DNA from: Brevibacillus laterosporus
GTDB lineage: Bacteria; Bacillota; Bacilli; Brevibacillales; Brevibacillaceae
Assembly: GCF_030489605.1 (NCBI RefSeq)
Contig: NZ_JAUKFY010000023.1
Coordinates: 1 to 64,000 of the forward strand
Direction of reading: 5' to 3'
DNA: 64,000 nucleotides
Position 1 is the stretch's first letter. Each line of letters opens with the position of its first letter. A program made the position numbers and the translations under genes. Below the pieces are notes generated by a model that was not told the DNA's origin, ran no database searches, and saw only the letters and a program-made list of their open reading frames with translations. Below, piece by piece: positions 20,237 to 29,751 of this stretch.

Positions 20237-20811
20237 GAAATGACCTCCTTTTTATTTTTCGATAGATTAAAAATCAATTCCATAAAGAAGAGCACTCTAA
20301 GAAGGTGTCCCTGTCTAACAGTGTACGATTTCTTACAAACCATTTTAGATGATAGATCAATAAAGGATAGTGACAGCTTCTAGTTCTTACATAGCAGGAT
20401 AAAATGTTACTTTTACTCCTTTTTTTTGTGAGTAATTCTCCTTTCTTAGAGAATATATAACAAACATTACAAATATACAGTAAATTAGTGTTTGTTTATG
20501 TAGTATATGGTAATATTTGGGTATAGTCAATAGATCATATACAAAAATTCATTGCTATTTTTTGAACGAATCTCGTCCTTCCTCCGCCGATAGGAAGGGT
20601 ATTTCGCATGTCATAATTTGAAAACAATATATTATGTTTTTAGATGTTCTGCTAAACTTGTAGTAGTGTATTTTGGTAATTTTTATGAAAAAACTTTGGA
20701 AGTGTCTCCCTCGTTTTTAGGCTCGACTGCGCTTTTTCCCATCTATTCATTAGGAAATAGTTGCTGGAAAAACGTTTGTCACAGTATTTTTGCAAGGAAA
20801 GGTGATTTTAG
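20237..20811. other. Intergenic region between divergent genes
   Basis: 575 bp of AT-rich sequence between the HExxH gene and the large sensor kinase. It must hold both promoters, but no clear boxes or operators were found. A short open frame at 20618 overlaps the kinase start and is not supported. Confidence 0.4.
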
Positions 20812-23800
20812 ATGTCCAATCGAGAAGAAGATTCTATCCAAAGAAATGAACCGAACAAGCAGAATACAGAAGAATTTGTAGTAGTAGGGATTGGTGCATC
20901 TGCTGGGGGACTAGAGGCGTTACAAGAATTCTTTGATCATTTACCAGAGACATCAAACATGGCATATGTTATTGTCCAACATTTATCACCACATTATAAA
21001 AGCTTTATGGCTGAATTGTTGGAAAAACACACATCTCTTCGGATAAAGCAAGTGACCGATGGTATGAAAATCGAGCCCAACTTCATCTATTTAAATCCAC
21101 CTAATAACTATATTCAACTTATCAATGGTCATTTCTCTTTAACAACGTATCCTGAAATATCTGGGATTCATTTACCTATAGATGCCTTTTTGGCATCCTT
21201 GGCTGCTGAGAAAAAACAACATGCTATCGCCATCATTCTTTCGGGAACCGGGACAGATGGTTCCAATGGAATAAAGGCTATCCAGGAATATGGAGGAATG
21301 GTTATGGTACAGGATAGCGAATCGGCCAAGTTTGATGGTATGCCAAGAAGTGCGCTCTCTACTGGAGTAGTAGATTTTATCTGTGCTCCTTTTCAATTAG
21401 GAGAGTATCTAGTACAGTATGTAAAACGCTATGTCCTTGGTGAAGTGGAAGAGGAGAAAACGATTGCAAAGGATCGGGTGAAAGACGTACTCACCCTTCT
21501 TACAAGGGATAACGGAGTTGACTTTACTGGATATAAACGTGATGGTATCATCCGGCGAATTGAACGACGAATGAAAATAAATAACAAGCAATCCTTAGAA
21601 GAGTACCTTCAGTATTTAGAAGAAACACAAGAGGAGCAGGGAGCCTTACAAAAAGACATGCTGATTAATGTCACTCATTTCTTTCGAGATCAAGAAGCGT
21701 TTAACATCGTAAAAGCAAATGTAATCCCCAAAATAATCGAAAACAAACAAGCAAATGGTGAGCAGCATGTGCGTATTTGGGTAGCGGGATGCTCCACGGG
21801 AGAAGAGGCCTATTCCCTTGCTATGCTGTTTGATGAATATTTATGTAAAAAGGAAATCACACTAGACGTTCGAATCTTTGCTACCGATTTAGACAAAGAA
21901 GCAATAAACTACGCTGCTCAGGGTATTTACCCCGCCTCTATTGAGAAGGATATTTCGAAAGAGTTGTTAGATCGGTATTTCGAGAAACAGGGTGATGCCT
22001 ATCACATTATTAAAAATATCCGGAGAATGATCGTTTTTGCCCCACATAATATTATAAAAGACCCTCCTTTTGTCAATATGGATTTTATCACGTGCCGAAA
22101 CATGATGATTTATTTTCAACCAGATCTGCAGAAAAGGGTACTGAGCTTGTTTCATTTTTCTTTGCATCCTAAGGGATATTTATTTTTAGGACCAAGTGAA
22201 AGTATCGGAAAGCTGGCCAATTTATATGCTCCTCTCAATCGTAAATGGAATATTTTCACCATTCGGAAATCGGATCAAAACACTCACAGCCATACTATCC
22301 GCATTGATAAAGAAAGCGGACGTCCAGTTCTACAGACCCGCCCGGTGAAAATAGGGGAAAGAGAAATGATTTCGAAAACAAATAAGCTGGACGATATATA
22401 TGCTACGATCATAGAGGAATATTTGCCGGCATGTGTGATTGTTGATAGAAACTATGATATCGTTCATACTTCAGGTCCTGTTAATAAGTATCTAACCTTA
22501 CCGCGCGGCAAAATTACACTCAATATTTTTAAGCTAGTTTCGCCATCCTTATCAGTAGCAATTGGCTCAGCTATTCATAAAGTCAGGAAGGAAAATAAAG
22601 AGATTACCTTTACCAATGTAAAAGTAAAAGAGGAGGCTGACGTTTCTGAATTCATAACACTTAGCATTAATAATTTTGCTCCCCATAAATATAACGGGCA
22701 ATATATGATGATTACCTTTAAAGACGAAGCAAAACCTGATAAATATCCGGAAGATGCGCAACAGAGCTTTCATGTTCAAAGTACGACCACACAACGAATT
22801 CGCGAGCTGGAGCTGGAATTACAATATGCGCAGGAAAGTCTACAGGCAACTATCGAAGAACTAGAAACCTCGAATGAAGAGCTACAATCTACCAATGAAG
22901 AATTAATTGCTGCAAATGAGGAACTCCAATCCACTAATGAAGAACTCCAATCGATTAACGAAGAATTAATTACCGTTAACGCTGAACATCAAGCCAAAAT
23001 ACAAGAATTACTTGATTTAAATAATGACATAGATAATTTTCTGCTAAGCACGAAAATCGGGACGATATTTTTGGACAGAGATATGTGCGTACGCCGATTT
23101 ACCCCAGCAGTAACCACCCTTATTAATCTAATGGACATGGATATTAATCGTCCGATTAGTCATATAACGCACCAATTGAAGTATAACAATTTGGTAGAAG
23201 ATGCTGAGCACGTCTTACATAGCGTAATGCCGTTGGAAAAAGAAATTCAAAGCGTAAATGGCCAATGGTATAGCATGGAGATTTTGCCCTATCGGACACA
23301 GGATAATGATATTAAGGGTGTAGTCATTACGTTTGTAGATATTACGGAATTGAAAATGGCAAACAAAGAGCTACAGAAGCTCTCCTATGCGATTCATCAA
23401 ATACCCAATAGCATTATTATTACAGGCCTTGACGGTGAAATTCAGTATATTAATCCATCTTTTACCGAAAAGACAGGCTACACAGGAGAAGAAGTGATCG
23501 GTCAAAAGCTTAATCTTATTGAAAATCATGAGGAGTATGAGGAAAACATTCAAGAGGAAATAATCCAGACCCTAACCAAGGGGAGAAATTGGTATGGTGA
23601 ATTGCAAAGCAAACGAAAGAATGATGAGGCTTTTTGGGAACGAACAGCATTCTTGCCCATTAAAAATGAAGAAGGGGAAATCATTCATTTCCTTAAAATT
23701 AGTGAGGATATTACCCAACAGAAAAAAGCGGAAGAGTTGTTACGTAAATCCGAAATGCTATCTGCCGTTGGTCAACTGGCTGCCGGGATTGCTCATGAGA

Positions 23801-24408
23801 TTCGCAATCCATTAACAGCGCTAAAGGGATTCATACAGTTAATGATGGCAGATGGGCAGGGGAACGAGAAGTATTTCCAGATTATGATGGGCGAGTTTGA
23901 TCGCATTGAGTTAATTATTACGGAATTGCTATTATTATCGAAGCCACATGCCCTTAGCTTCCAGACAGAGGATATTGGAATCATTCTCAATGATGTATTA
24001 ATGCTAATCGAAACACATGCATTGATGAACCAAGTAAATATTATCCCAGTAATTCCAACGCCTTTACCGAAGATTCATTGTGTGGAAAATCAGCTAAAGC
24101 AGGTATTAATTAACGTGTTAAAAAACGCCATTGAGTCTATGCCGACTGGTGGAAGTGTTGACGTGCATGTTCGCAAAAAGGCATCAGGGAAAATTGCTAT
24201 AGAGATTACAGATCAAGGAAAGGGAATTCCTCAGGATAAGCTAGCAAGAGTTGGCGAGCCATTCTTTACCACCAAGGAAAAAGGAACTGGACTAGGCTTA
24301 ATGGTTAGCTACAAAATTATTGAAAACCATAATGGCGAAATACAGATTGAAAGCGAACTAGGTAAGGGAACGACAGTCCGAATTATTTTGCCAACCGTTT
24401 CGATATAA
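20812..24408 (+). CDS. CheB-CheR-PAS-histidine kinase fusion
   Basis: A 1198-residue signalling protein. In order: a CheB methylesterase domain (about 20-200; [12 protein letters not shown] nucleophile, [19 protein letters not shown]); a CheR methyltransferase domain (about 215-480; [12 protein letters not shown] cofactor loop); a long [11 protein letters not shown] coiled coil (about 650-735); two PAS domains; a HisKA phosphoacceptor in [11 protein letters not shown]; and an HATPase with N box [10 protein letters not shown] and G boxes DQGKGI and GTGLGLM. No membrane segments, so cytoplasmic. ATG after AAAGGTGAT. No response regulator is adjacent, so the partner is unknown. Confidence 0.92.
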   Translation: MSNREEDSIQRNEPNKQNTEEFVVVGIGASAGGLEALQEFFDHLPETSNMAYVIVQHLSPHYKSFMAELLEKHTSLRIKQVTDGMKIEPNFIYLNPPNNYIQLINGHFSLTTYPEISGIHLPIDAFLASLAAEKKQHAIAIILSGTGTDGSNGIKAIQEYGGMVMVQDSESAKFDGMPRSALSTGVVDFICAPFQLGEYLVQYVKRYVLGEVEEEKTIAKDRVKDVLTLLTRDNGVDFTGYKRDGIIRRIERRMKINNKQSLEEYLQYLEETQEEQGALQKDMLINVTHFFRDQEAFNIVKANVIPKIIENKQANGEQHVRIWVAGCSTGEEAYSLAMLFDEYLCKKEITLDVRIFATDLDKEAINYAAQGIYPASIEKDISKELLDRYFEKQGDAYHIIKNIRRMIVFAPHNIIKDPPFVNMDFITCRNMMIYFQPDLQKRVLSLFHFSLHPKGYLFLGPSESIGKLANLYAPLNRKWNIFTIRKSDQNTHSHTIRIDKESGRPVLQTRPVKIGEREMISKTNKLDDIYATIIEEYLPACVIVDRNYDIVHTSGPVNKYLTLPRGKITLNIFKLVSPSLSVAIGSAIHKVRKENKEITFTNVKVKEEADVSEFITLSINNFAPHKYNGQYMMITFKDEAKPDKYPEDAQQSFHVQSTTTQRIRELELELQYAQESLQATIEELETSNEELQSTNEELIAANEELQSTNEELQSINEELITVNAEHQAKIQELLDLNNDIDNFLLSTKIGTIFLDRDMCVRRFTPAVTTLINLMDMDINRPISHITHQLKYNNLVEDAEHVLHSVMPLEKEIQSVNGQWYSMEILPYRTQDNDIKGVVITFVDITELKMANKELQKLSYAIHQIPNSIIITGLDGEIQYINPSFTEKTGYTGEEVIGQKLNLIENHEEYEENIQEEIIQTLTKGRNWYGELQSKRKNDEAFWERTAFLPIKNEEGEIIHFLKISEDITQQKKAEELLRKSEMLSAVGQLAAGIAHEIRNPLTALKGFIQLMMADGQGNEKYFQIMMGEFDRIELIITELLLLSKPHALSFQTEDIGIILNDVLMLIETHALMNQVNIIPVIPTPLPKIHCVENQLKQVLINVLKNAIESMPTGGSVDVHVRKKASGKIAIEITDQGKGIPQDKLARVGEPFFTTKEKGTGLGLMVSYKIIENHNGEIQIESELGKGTTVRIILPTVSI

Positions 24409-24428
24409 CAATAAAGCTCAGTGCATAG

Positions 24429-24470
24429 CCCCCCTTCATTCGCCATAATCTCCGAAAAAAGGGGGGATTT
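24429..24470 (+). terminator. Terminator after the sensor kinase
   Basis: CCCCCCTT pairs with AAGGGGGG across a 22-nt loop, followed by ATTT. The T tail is short. Confidence 0.6.
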
Positions 24471-24662
24471 ACATTCATCATTCATTGCATCTGCTTCATT
24501 ATTCGTGAGTAGAAAGTGACTAACTGAAATAAATGTGGAAAATGTTGGTTGAAAAATCCAGAACTTAAATGTAGGATAATAAATTGTGATATAAAGTAAA
24601 ATAATGGTATAAATGAAAAAGAATAAGTTTTTTTAAAAATAATAACGAAAGGAGACAAAAGA

Positions 24663-26096
24663 ATGCAGAAAAGAGGAAAATGCATATGGGTTTTGTTGCT
24701 TGCAGGCTATTTACTGCCGGCAAGTGTCAGCCTTGGAGGAATTACTGCAGAAGCAAGCGGACTTCAGTCAAGCACATTTGCAAACAAAGAAACAATACAA
24801 TCCTCAAAAAAGCAAATAGCTGATCAACAGACATCTGATGCAGTTCCTACCAGAGTGTCTGCGCAAACCTTTCCTTTTTATGCTGCCTTGCAAAATGAAA
24901 ATACGGTCTTGTTGTGGGATGCATCCAAGCAGGGGAGCCAGCCGATCCCTATAGCGACAGATGGCAAGGTGCAGATTGCCGATTGGTCAGCTAATAATGA
25001 GTGGATTGCATATTTACAAAGTCCCGATCCAAAGAGCTATTCAGGTCCGTGGTATTTATGGGTTTCGAAGGCAGATGGCAGCAAGAAATATCAGGTAGAC
25101 CAAAGAGAAATTACAGGTACTCCTAAATGGTCGCCTACGGAAAATATGCTGGTTTATCAAGCAAAAGAGAATACAAATGAAGAAGGAATAGTTGCTCGTA
25201 TTACTTCAAAGGGTATAGAGAGGGTACAGACTATTTTTAAACAAAATGAGGTAAATGAGGTATCTGATTACTCCTGGTATCCAGATGGAAAAAGTCTTGC
25301 AGTATCTTTCCCACAAACTAAAACTGAAAATCTACATATTAACCAGGTTTTCTTAGATGGTACTTCACGAACACTATACCGACAAATGACTTCTACGATT
25401 GCTGAAGGAATTTATGCCCGTGACGCCACTGGATTAGTGTGGTCGCCGAATGGTGCCTTTCTTGCCTATTTTGAAAAACCTAATTCTCCGTCGTTATCAG
25501 CAGATGGAGTCCCCATTAAAGTGTTACAAATTCACTCACAAAAAACCTTTCAAATAGGTGTGGGTTTAGCCTATCCAGAGTGGCTGACCTGGTCCAAAGA
25601 TAGCACTCGGCTTGCCTTTATAAATGGAGTAGATCGTATGGCTACCTATGGGAAAAATTTGAGAGTATGGGAGACGCTAAATAAACAGGTGTATAACAAA
25701 GGTCAAACGGATAAAGTGGATTCCTTGCCCGCGTTTGGTTCAAAAGCAGATGCTCCGCTTCTATTTTTACGTGGACAGGAAGCCCCGTGGCCAACCCAAA
25801 TGGAGAATCGTCCCTTAGTACCAGGTCAACGCATCTGGCAACTAGATCAGGCAGATAAGGCCAAAGCTATTACTGCTGGCTCATCAGCAACAGCGGACAG
25901 TTCCTATTCTTTGGCACCAACAGGTCGTCAGGTAGCATATGTTCGCTTGCAAACTCCCGCTAACGGTTCGTTATTTGTAAAAGATCTCAGTACGGGAAAA
26001 GAACATGAGCTTCTTAAAGGCGTAACACTTTCCAGTGGCTATTACGGAAGCTACCTACCAAGCTGGATACAGATTGCTTGGAAAAGGGATGCTTAG
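24663..26096 (+). CDS. Exported TolB-like beta-propeller protein
   Basis: A 477-residue protein with a Sec signal peptide (WVLLLAGYLLPASVS) and then beta-propeller blades of the TolB/WD40-like type: IADWSANNEWIAYLQSP, GTPKWSPTENMLVYQ, SDYSWYPDGKSLAVSF, GLVWSPNGAFLAYF, LTWSKDSTRLAFI. Each blade has the W-S-P-D/N-G turn. No catalytic motif is visible, so a binding or scaffold role is likely, outside the membrane. AAAGGAG ribosome site before ATG; a terminator follows closely. Confidence 0.75.
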   Translation: MQKRGKCIWVLLLAGYLLPASVSLGGITAEASGLQSSTFANKETIQSSKKQIADQQTSDAVPTRVSAQTFPFYAALQNENTVLLWDASKQGSQPIPIATDGKVQIADWSANNEWIAYLQSPDPKSYSGPWYLWVSKADGSKKYQVDQREITGTPKWSPTENMLVYQAKENTNEEGIVARITSKGIERVQTIFKQNEVNEVSDYSWYPDGKSLAVSFPQTKTENLHINQVFLDGTSRTLYRQMTSTIAEGIYARDATGLVWSPNGAFLAYFEKPNSPSLSADGVPIKVLQIHSQKTFQIGVGLAYPEWLTWSKDSTRLAFINGVDRMATYGKNLRVWETLNKQVYNKGQTDKVDSLPAFGSKADAPLLFLRGQEAPWPTQMENRPLVPGQRIWQLDQADKAKAITAGSSATADSSYSLAPTGRQVAYVRLQTPANGSLFVKDLSTGKEHELLKGVTLSSGYYGSYLPSWIQIAWKRDA

Positions 26097-26116
26097 AAAA
26101 GCAGATGATCTTGACA

Positions 26117-26144
26117 ACCTGAGGCATTGCTTCAGGCTTTTTTA
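26117..26144 (+). terminator. Terminator after the beta-propeller gene
   Basis: CCTGA/TCAGG stem around GGCATTGCT, then CTTTTTT. Confidence 0.7.
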
Positions 26145-26310
26145 TGCTTAAACCATAGGGAACGGTACTAGTAACAAAGAAGGGGAAAAGCCTAGTAACA
26201 TTTTTAAATCATAGTCACTCCGACCCTTTTATATTGAGAGAAGATGGGGTATTGTGGAAAGCAGGATGGATGGAGAAAAAATGAAGGTTACGACAGAAGG
26301 AGAAGTTGCA

Positions 26311-28143
26311 ATGAACGACGTTTCAGAAATGATGAATTCGCTCATCCTCTCTTTTTTTGTCGGGATGGGGGTAACCCTGCTTATTGTAGGGACCGTCGGA
26401 CTGTTACGCAAACAGGGGAATTTAGACATCGAGAAAAGAACGATTTGGAAAAAAGCGAATCGTAGCCAAATGTTTTGGGAAACAAATAGTGATGCTTGCC
26501 TGCTTCTTAACACGAATAGAGAGATTTTAGAAGTAAATCCTGCCTGGAGAAAATTGATCGGTGAAGATTCTACAGGAGCTGGATGTTCAAGCAGAACATT
26601 TATGGACTATGTAGGCCAAGAAGAAATACCCGCTTTACGAAAGTATTTACACCGATTGTTCCAAGGTGAAACCCTGAATGCTAATGTTACTTTAGTTGAA
26701 AATACCCATCGTTCCTTACATGTGAATATAACATTCCTGCCGTTGATCAGGAGAAAACGTGTCCTAGGAGGCATTCTCATGATACGTGATTATACTGATC
26801 GAAAAAAGGGGGAGGAACAGCTTTACCATATGGCGTATTACGACGTCCTAACCGACTTACCTAATCGACGTTTGCTAGAAATTAGATTTCAAGAAGCGCT
26901 GCAAACGACGAAAAGTCCAAAACCACTTGAAAAACTAGCTGTACTGTTTTTAGATATAAATAGCCTTCAAGGAATTAATCATTCTTTAGGTCATCAATTT
27001 GGCGATTTAGCACTGATTACGGTGGCGAACCGTTTAAAATCCTGTGTACGTGAGTGTGATACAGTATCGCGGTTAGACGGAGATGAATTTATTTTATTAT
27101 TACCTGGCATTATGCAGGATGAGCTTTTCCTTATCTCAGATAAAATTATTCAAGCCATTGAACAGCCTTGCTTGATTAAAGGTTATGAAGTGCATCTAAC
27201 AGCGAGTATGGGGATTGCTCATTTTCCAGATGATGGTCAAGATTTACAAGCTCTTATTAAACAAGCAGATACTGCAATGTTCCACGCAAAAAGCCGAAAT
27301 GGCAGCCATTATAAACTTTTTTCTCCCATAATGAATGATATAGATTTTGAACGATTACATGTAGCCAGCGAATTACAACGGGCGATGGAAAATCATGAGC
27401 TGCGGTTATATTATCAGCCAAAGGCTTCCATACAGACACAACGCATTGTAGCGATGGAAGCTTTGATACGGTGGGAACATCCGATGAAAGGCTTGATTGT
27501 GCCTGATGAATTTCTACCGTTAGCAGAACAGACAGGACTGATTATCCCTATCGGTGAATGGGTATTACGTACTGCTTGTAAACAGGCAGTAGAATGGCAA
27601 CAGCAGGGATATCCTCCAGTACGAATTTCGATTAATCTGGCGAATAGTCAAATTTGGAAGCATGACTTTATTGATACGATTGCTGCCATTATAAAAGAAA
27701 CAGGATTGCAGGCAGAATATGTAGAGCTTGAGCTGACTGTGAGTATGCTATTACATAACAATCGAGGATATGAGCTTGTACATCAGTTAAAGGAGCTGGG
27801 TGTACAAGTATGCCTTGAGCAATTTGGCAGTGATTTGCATAGTTTGCATCAGTTGATTCATTTGCCAATTGACCGAATTAATATCGATCGCCGCTTTATC
27901 TATGAGTTGCCGTATGAGGATAAAAATCAGGCCGTGGTTTTATCTGTGATTGCATTAGCTCAAAACCTTAATTGGACGGTATTGGCAAAAGGAGTCGAAA
28001 CTCAGGAAGAACTAGATTATTTAAGCAAGCACCGCTGTGATGAATATCAGGGCTATTTGTTTCAAGAGCCTGTTTCTTCTGACAAAGTGAAAGCCTTACT
28101 ACGTCAAAATCTCGTGCTATTAAATAGAATGAATGAAAGATAA
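26311..28143 (+). CDS. Membrane PAS-GGDEF-EAL protein with degenerate active sites
   Basis: A 610-residue protein. One membrane helix (about 9-28), a PAS domain (about 50-170), a GGDEF domain (about 180-345) and an EAL domain (about 355-605). The diguanylate-cyclase motif reads DGDEF. The EAL domain keeps EALIRW but has lost key residues: LEQFGSD replaces the DDFGTG loop and AKGVET replaces AEGVET, so phosphodiesterase activity is doubtful. It is more likely a c-di-GMP or GTP sensor than an enzyme. The ATG at 26311 follows GAAGGAG by 8 bp; starts at 26254 (GTG) and 26281 (ATG) are possible. Confidence 0.85.
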   Translation: MNDVSEMMNSLILSFFVGMGVTLLIVGTVGLLRKQGNLDIEKRTIWKKANRSQMFWETNSDACLLLNTNREILEVNPAWRKLIGEDSTGAGCSSRTFMDYVGQEEIPALRKYLHRLFQGETLNANVTLVENTHRSLHVNITFLPLIRRKRVLGGILMIRDYTDRKKGEEQLYHMAYYDVLTDLPNRRLLEIRFQEALQTTKSPKPLEKLAVLFLDINSLQGINHSLGHQFGDLALITVANRLKSCVRECDTVSRLDGDEFILLLPGIMQDELFLISDKIIQAIEQPCLIKGYEVHLTASMGIAHFPDDGQDLQALIKQADTAMFHAKSRNGSHYKLFSPIMNDIDFERLHVASELQRAMENHELRLYYQPKASIQTQRIVAMEALIRWEHPMKGLIVPDEFLPLAEQTGLIIPIGEWVLRTACKQAVEWQQQGYPPVRISINLANSQIWKHDFIDTIAAIIKETGLQAEYVELELTVSMLLHNNRGYELVHQLKELGVQVCLEQFGSDLHSLHQLIHLPIDRINIDRRFIYELPYEDKNQAVVLSVIALAQNLNWTVLAKGVETQEELDYLSKHRCDEYQGYLFQEPVSSDKVKALLRQNLVLLNRMNER

Positions 28144-28178
28144 CCCTCCTTGATTTTCAAAATAGCTTTAAAAAGGAC

Positions 28179-28215
28179 AAAGACTGGGCAATAGGCTACT
28201 TGCTCGGTCTTTTTC
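28179..28215 (+). terminator. Terminator after the GGDEF-EAL gene
   Basis: AAAGAC(T)GGGCAA pairs with TTGCTCGGTCTTT, then TTC and more Ts. Confidence 0.75.
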
Positions 28216-28395
28216 TTTTATGCAAAGCAAAGAAATGTACCCTATTCTCTCAACTTTTTCTTAAAACTATGAATACTCTCTCCCCTGAATTCATATAGTA
28301 GTAGAGAGGCAGTACAGCTTTTGAGTGGAACGAAACCATTTTACCTAGCTTAACGATTAGGCGAACGATGATTTCTGAACAAGGGGGAGTGTAAT

Positions 28396-29091
28396 ATGGT
28401 ACATTATGATCGACTGCGCAAACGAATGATCGTCTTACCTATCATTGCAATATTATTGACCGGTTGCGGTAATGGTGTTCAAGCTACTCCTGACTCTGAA
28501 AAATCAGGCCAAATAGTCAATTCAGGTGAGACAGCTACTGTTTTGGAAGAAAACAAAGATCATATTAAACAGATACCTCAACCAAACAATCCAGCTAGTA
28601 GTAAGGGCCAACCGCCAGCTCAAACCAAGGAATTGACTTACACAATAGAAGGTAAAAAAGTGAGTGAGCAGGCGCAGCTTTTTGAGAGTCACTTAGGGTA
28701 TTTCCTATATTATTTACCTGACTTTAAAGCTACTGGCGAAGAGCCGGGGAAGGATATGCTCTTCTATGAGAAGAATGACCGGTATGCTGTCCGGATTGAA
28801 CAAATACCGGATAAGGTAGATCTAGCTGCTCAAAAGAAGCTAATGGAAGTTGAATTAAGTGATTTAGGAAATGTACAGAATCTGAAAAAAGAGCAGGAAA
28901 CAGATCCTTTTTTGCAAAAAACAGCTCTTCATCTTGGGGTGGATACGAAAAACGATCATAAAGAAATTATCGTTGCAAAAATAGATAACAGATGGTTCAA
29001 GTTTACGGTATTTGCTCCTAACGAAACAGAAAATGCTGTTATTTTTCCGAAAATCTGGGCTATGTTGAAAACAATTATGGTAAAGGAATAA
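28396..29091 (+). CDS. Lipoprotein of unknown function
   Basis: A 231-residue lipoprotein. Signal peptide IVLPIIAILLTGC with lipobox LTGC; the cysteine would be lipidated and hold the protein on the outer face of the membrane. A low-complexity linker rich in P, Q, N and S follows (about 35-80), then a compact domain of about 150 residues (HLGYFLYYLPDF, FTVFAPNETENAVIFPKIW). No family recognised. ATG with AAGGGGGAG. Single-gene unit with its own terminator. Confidence 0.72.
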   Translation: MVHYDRLRKRMIVLPIIAILLTGCGNGVQATPDSEKSGQIVNSGETATVLEENKDHIKQIPQPNNPASSKGQPPAQTKELTYTIEGKKVSEQAQLFESHLGYFLYYLPDFKATGEEPGKDMLFYEKNDRYAVRIEQIPDKVDLAAQKKLMEVELSDLGNVQNLKKEQETDPFLQKTALHLGVDTKNDHKEIIVAKIDNRWFKFTVFAPNETENAVIFPKIWAMLKTIMVKE

Positions 29092-29168
29092 TCGCAATAA
29101 ACCCATAGCCGGAACTAAGTCTCAAAACGCCAACCGATATGAAGAAAGAACAAAAGATTGGATATATG

Positions 29169-29214
29169 ACCAATACAATTGAGACCTGTGGATTTCGATC
29201 GTATTGGTTTTTTG
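29169..29214 (+). terminator. Terminator after the lipoprotein gene
   Basis: CCAATAC/GTATTGG with a 24-nt loop, then T6. Confidence 0.65.
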
Positions 29215-29284
29215 TTGCATGAAAATACCTCTATCCTTCATAATATAGGAACGTATGATCTTATTTAATGATAGGTGATAATAA

Positions 29285-29644
29285 ATGGAAATTCAAGAAC
29301 AAATTTTTACTTATGTGATTTGGAAAGAGGCAGGAAAGTATTTAAAACGGGATACAGAGCTACTAATCAATTCTTCTTTAAAACTTGGGATGGCGTATGG
29401 GCATTTGCTCACCTTCTTTTGCGAAGTAGCCTATGGGATGGAAAAGGCCGTTGCGAAAGATCTACGAAAAATAGATGTAAGAATGCTTGCCATAGAAGAG
29501 GATCGCGGGGAGACATTTGTACTATGGAAGCATAGGGGAAAAAATCGTTTAATGAGAATTCCCTTCGCACGAATAAAAAGACAGATTCAAGAAAAAATGG
29601 AAGATATGATTGAGTCTTTACATAAACGTACGGAAAAACACTGA
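29285..29644 (+). CDS. Hypothetical 119-residue protein
   Basis: A small, basic, helical protein without signal peptide. The C-terminal part (RLMRIPFARIKRQIQEKMED) is strongly charged and could be a coiled coil. No family recognised. The ATG at 29285 has only a weak AGGTGAT site. It lies between two terminated units and directly upstream of the 5'-nucleotidase promoter. An overlapping open frame at 29275 is taken as its shadow. Confidence 0.55.
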   Translation: MEIQEQIFTYVIWKEAGKYLKRDTELLINSSLKLGMAYGHLLTFFCEVAYGMEKAVAKDLRKIDVRMLAIEEDRGETFVLWKHRGKNRLMRIPFARIKRQIQEKMEDMIESLHKRTEKH

Positions 29645-29700
29645 AATATTCGCTTACATTACCAATTTTGCGACAAAAAGATAGGGGGAAGCAAAAAAAC

Positions 29701-29710
29701 TTGGTATAAT
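29701..29710 (+). promoter_or_regulatory. Extended -10 promoter of the 5'-nucleotidase gene
   Basis: TTGGTATAAT has the TGnTATAAT form of an extended -10 element, 42 bp before the start. No good -35 box was seen. Confidence 0.5.
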
Positions 29711-29751
29711 AGCTACGACATAATATTTATTTTTGGGAGGAGACTCAATAC

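Noticed and set aside
23594-23815. Frames nested in the sensor kinase gene
   Set aside because: Out-of-frame shadows of a clear multidomain protein.
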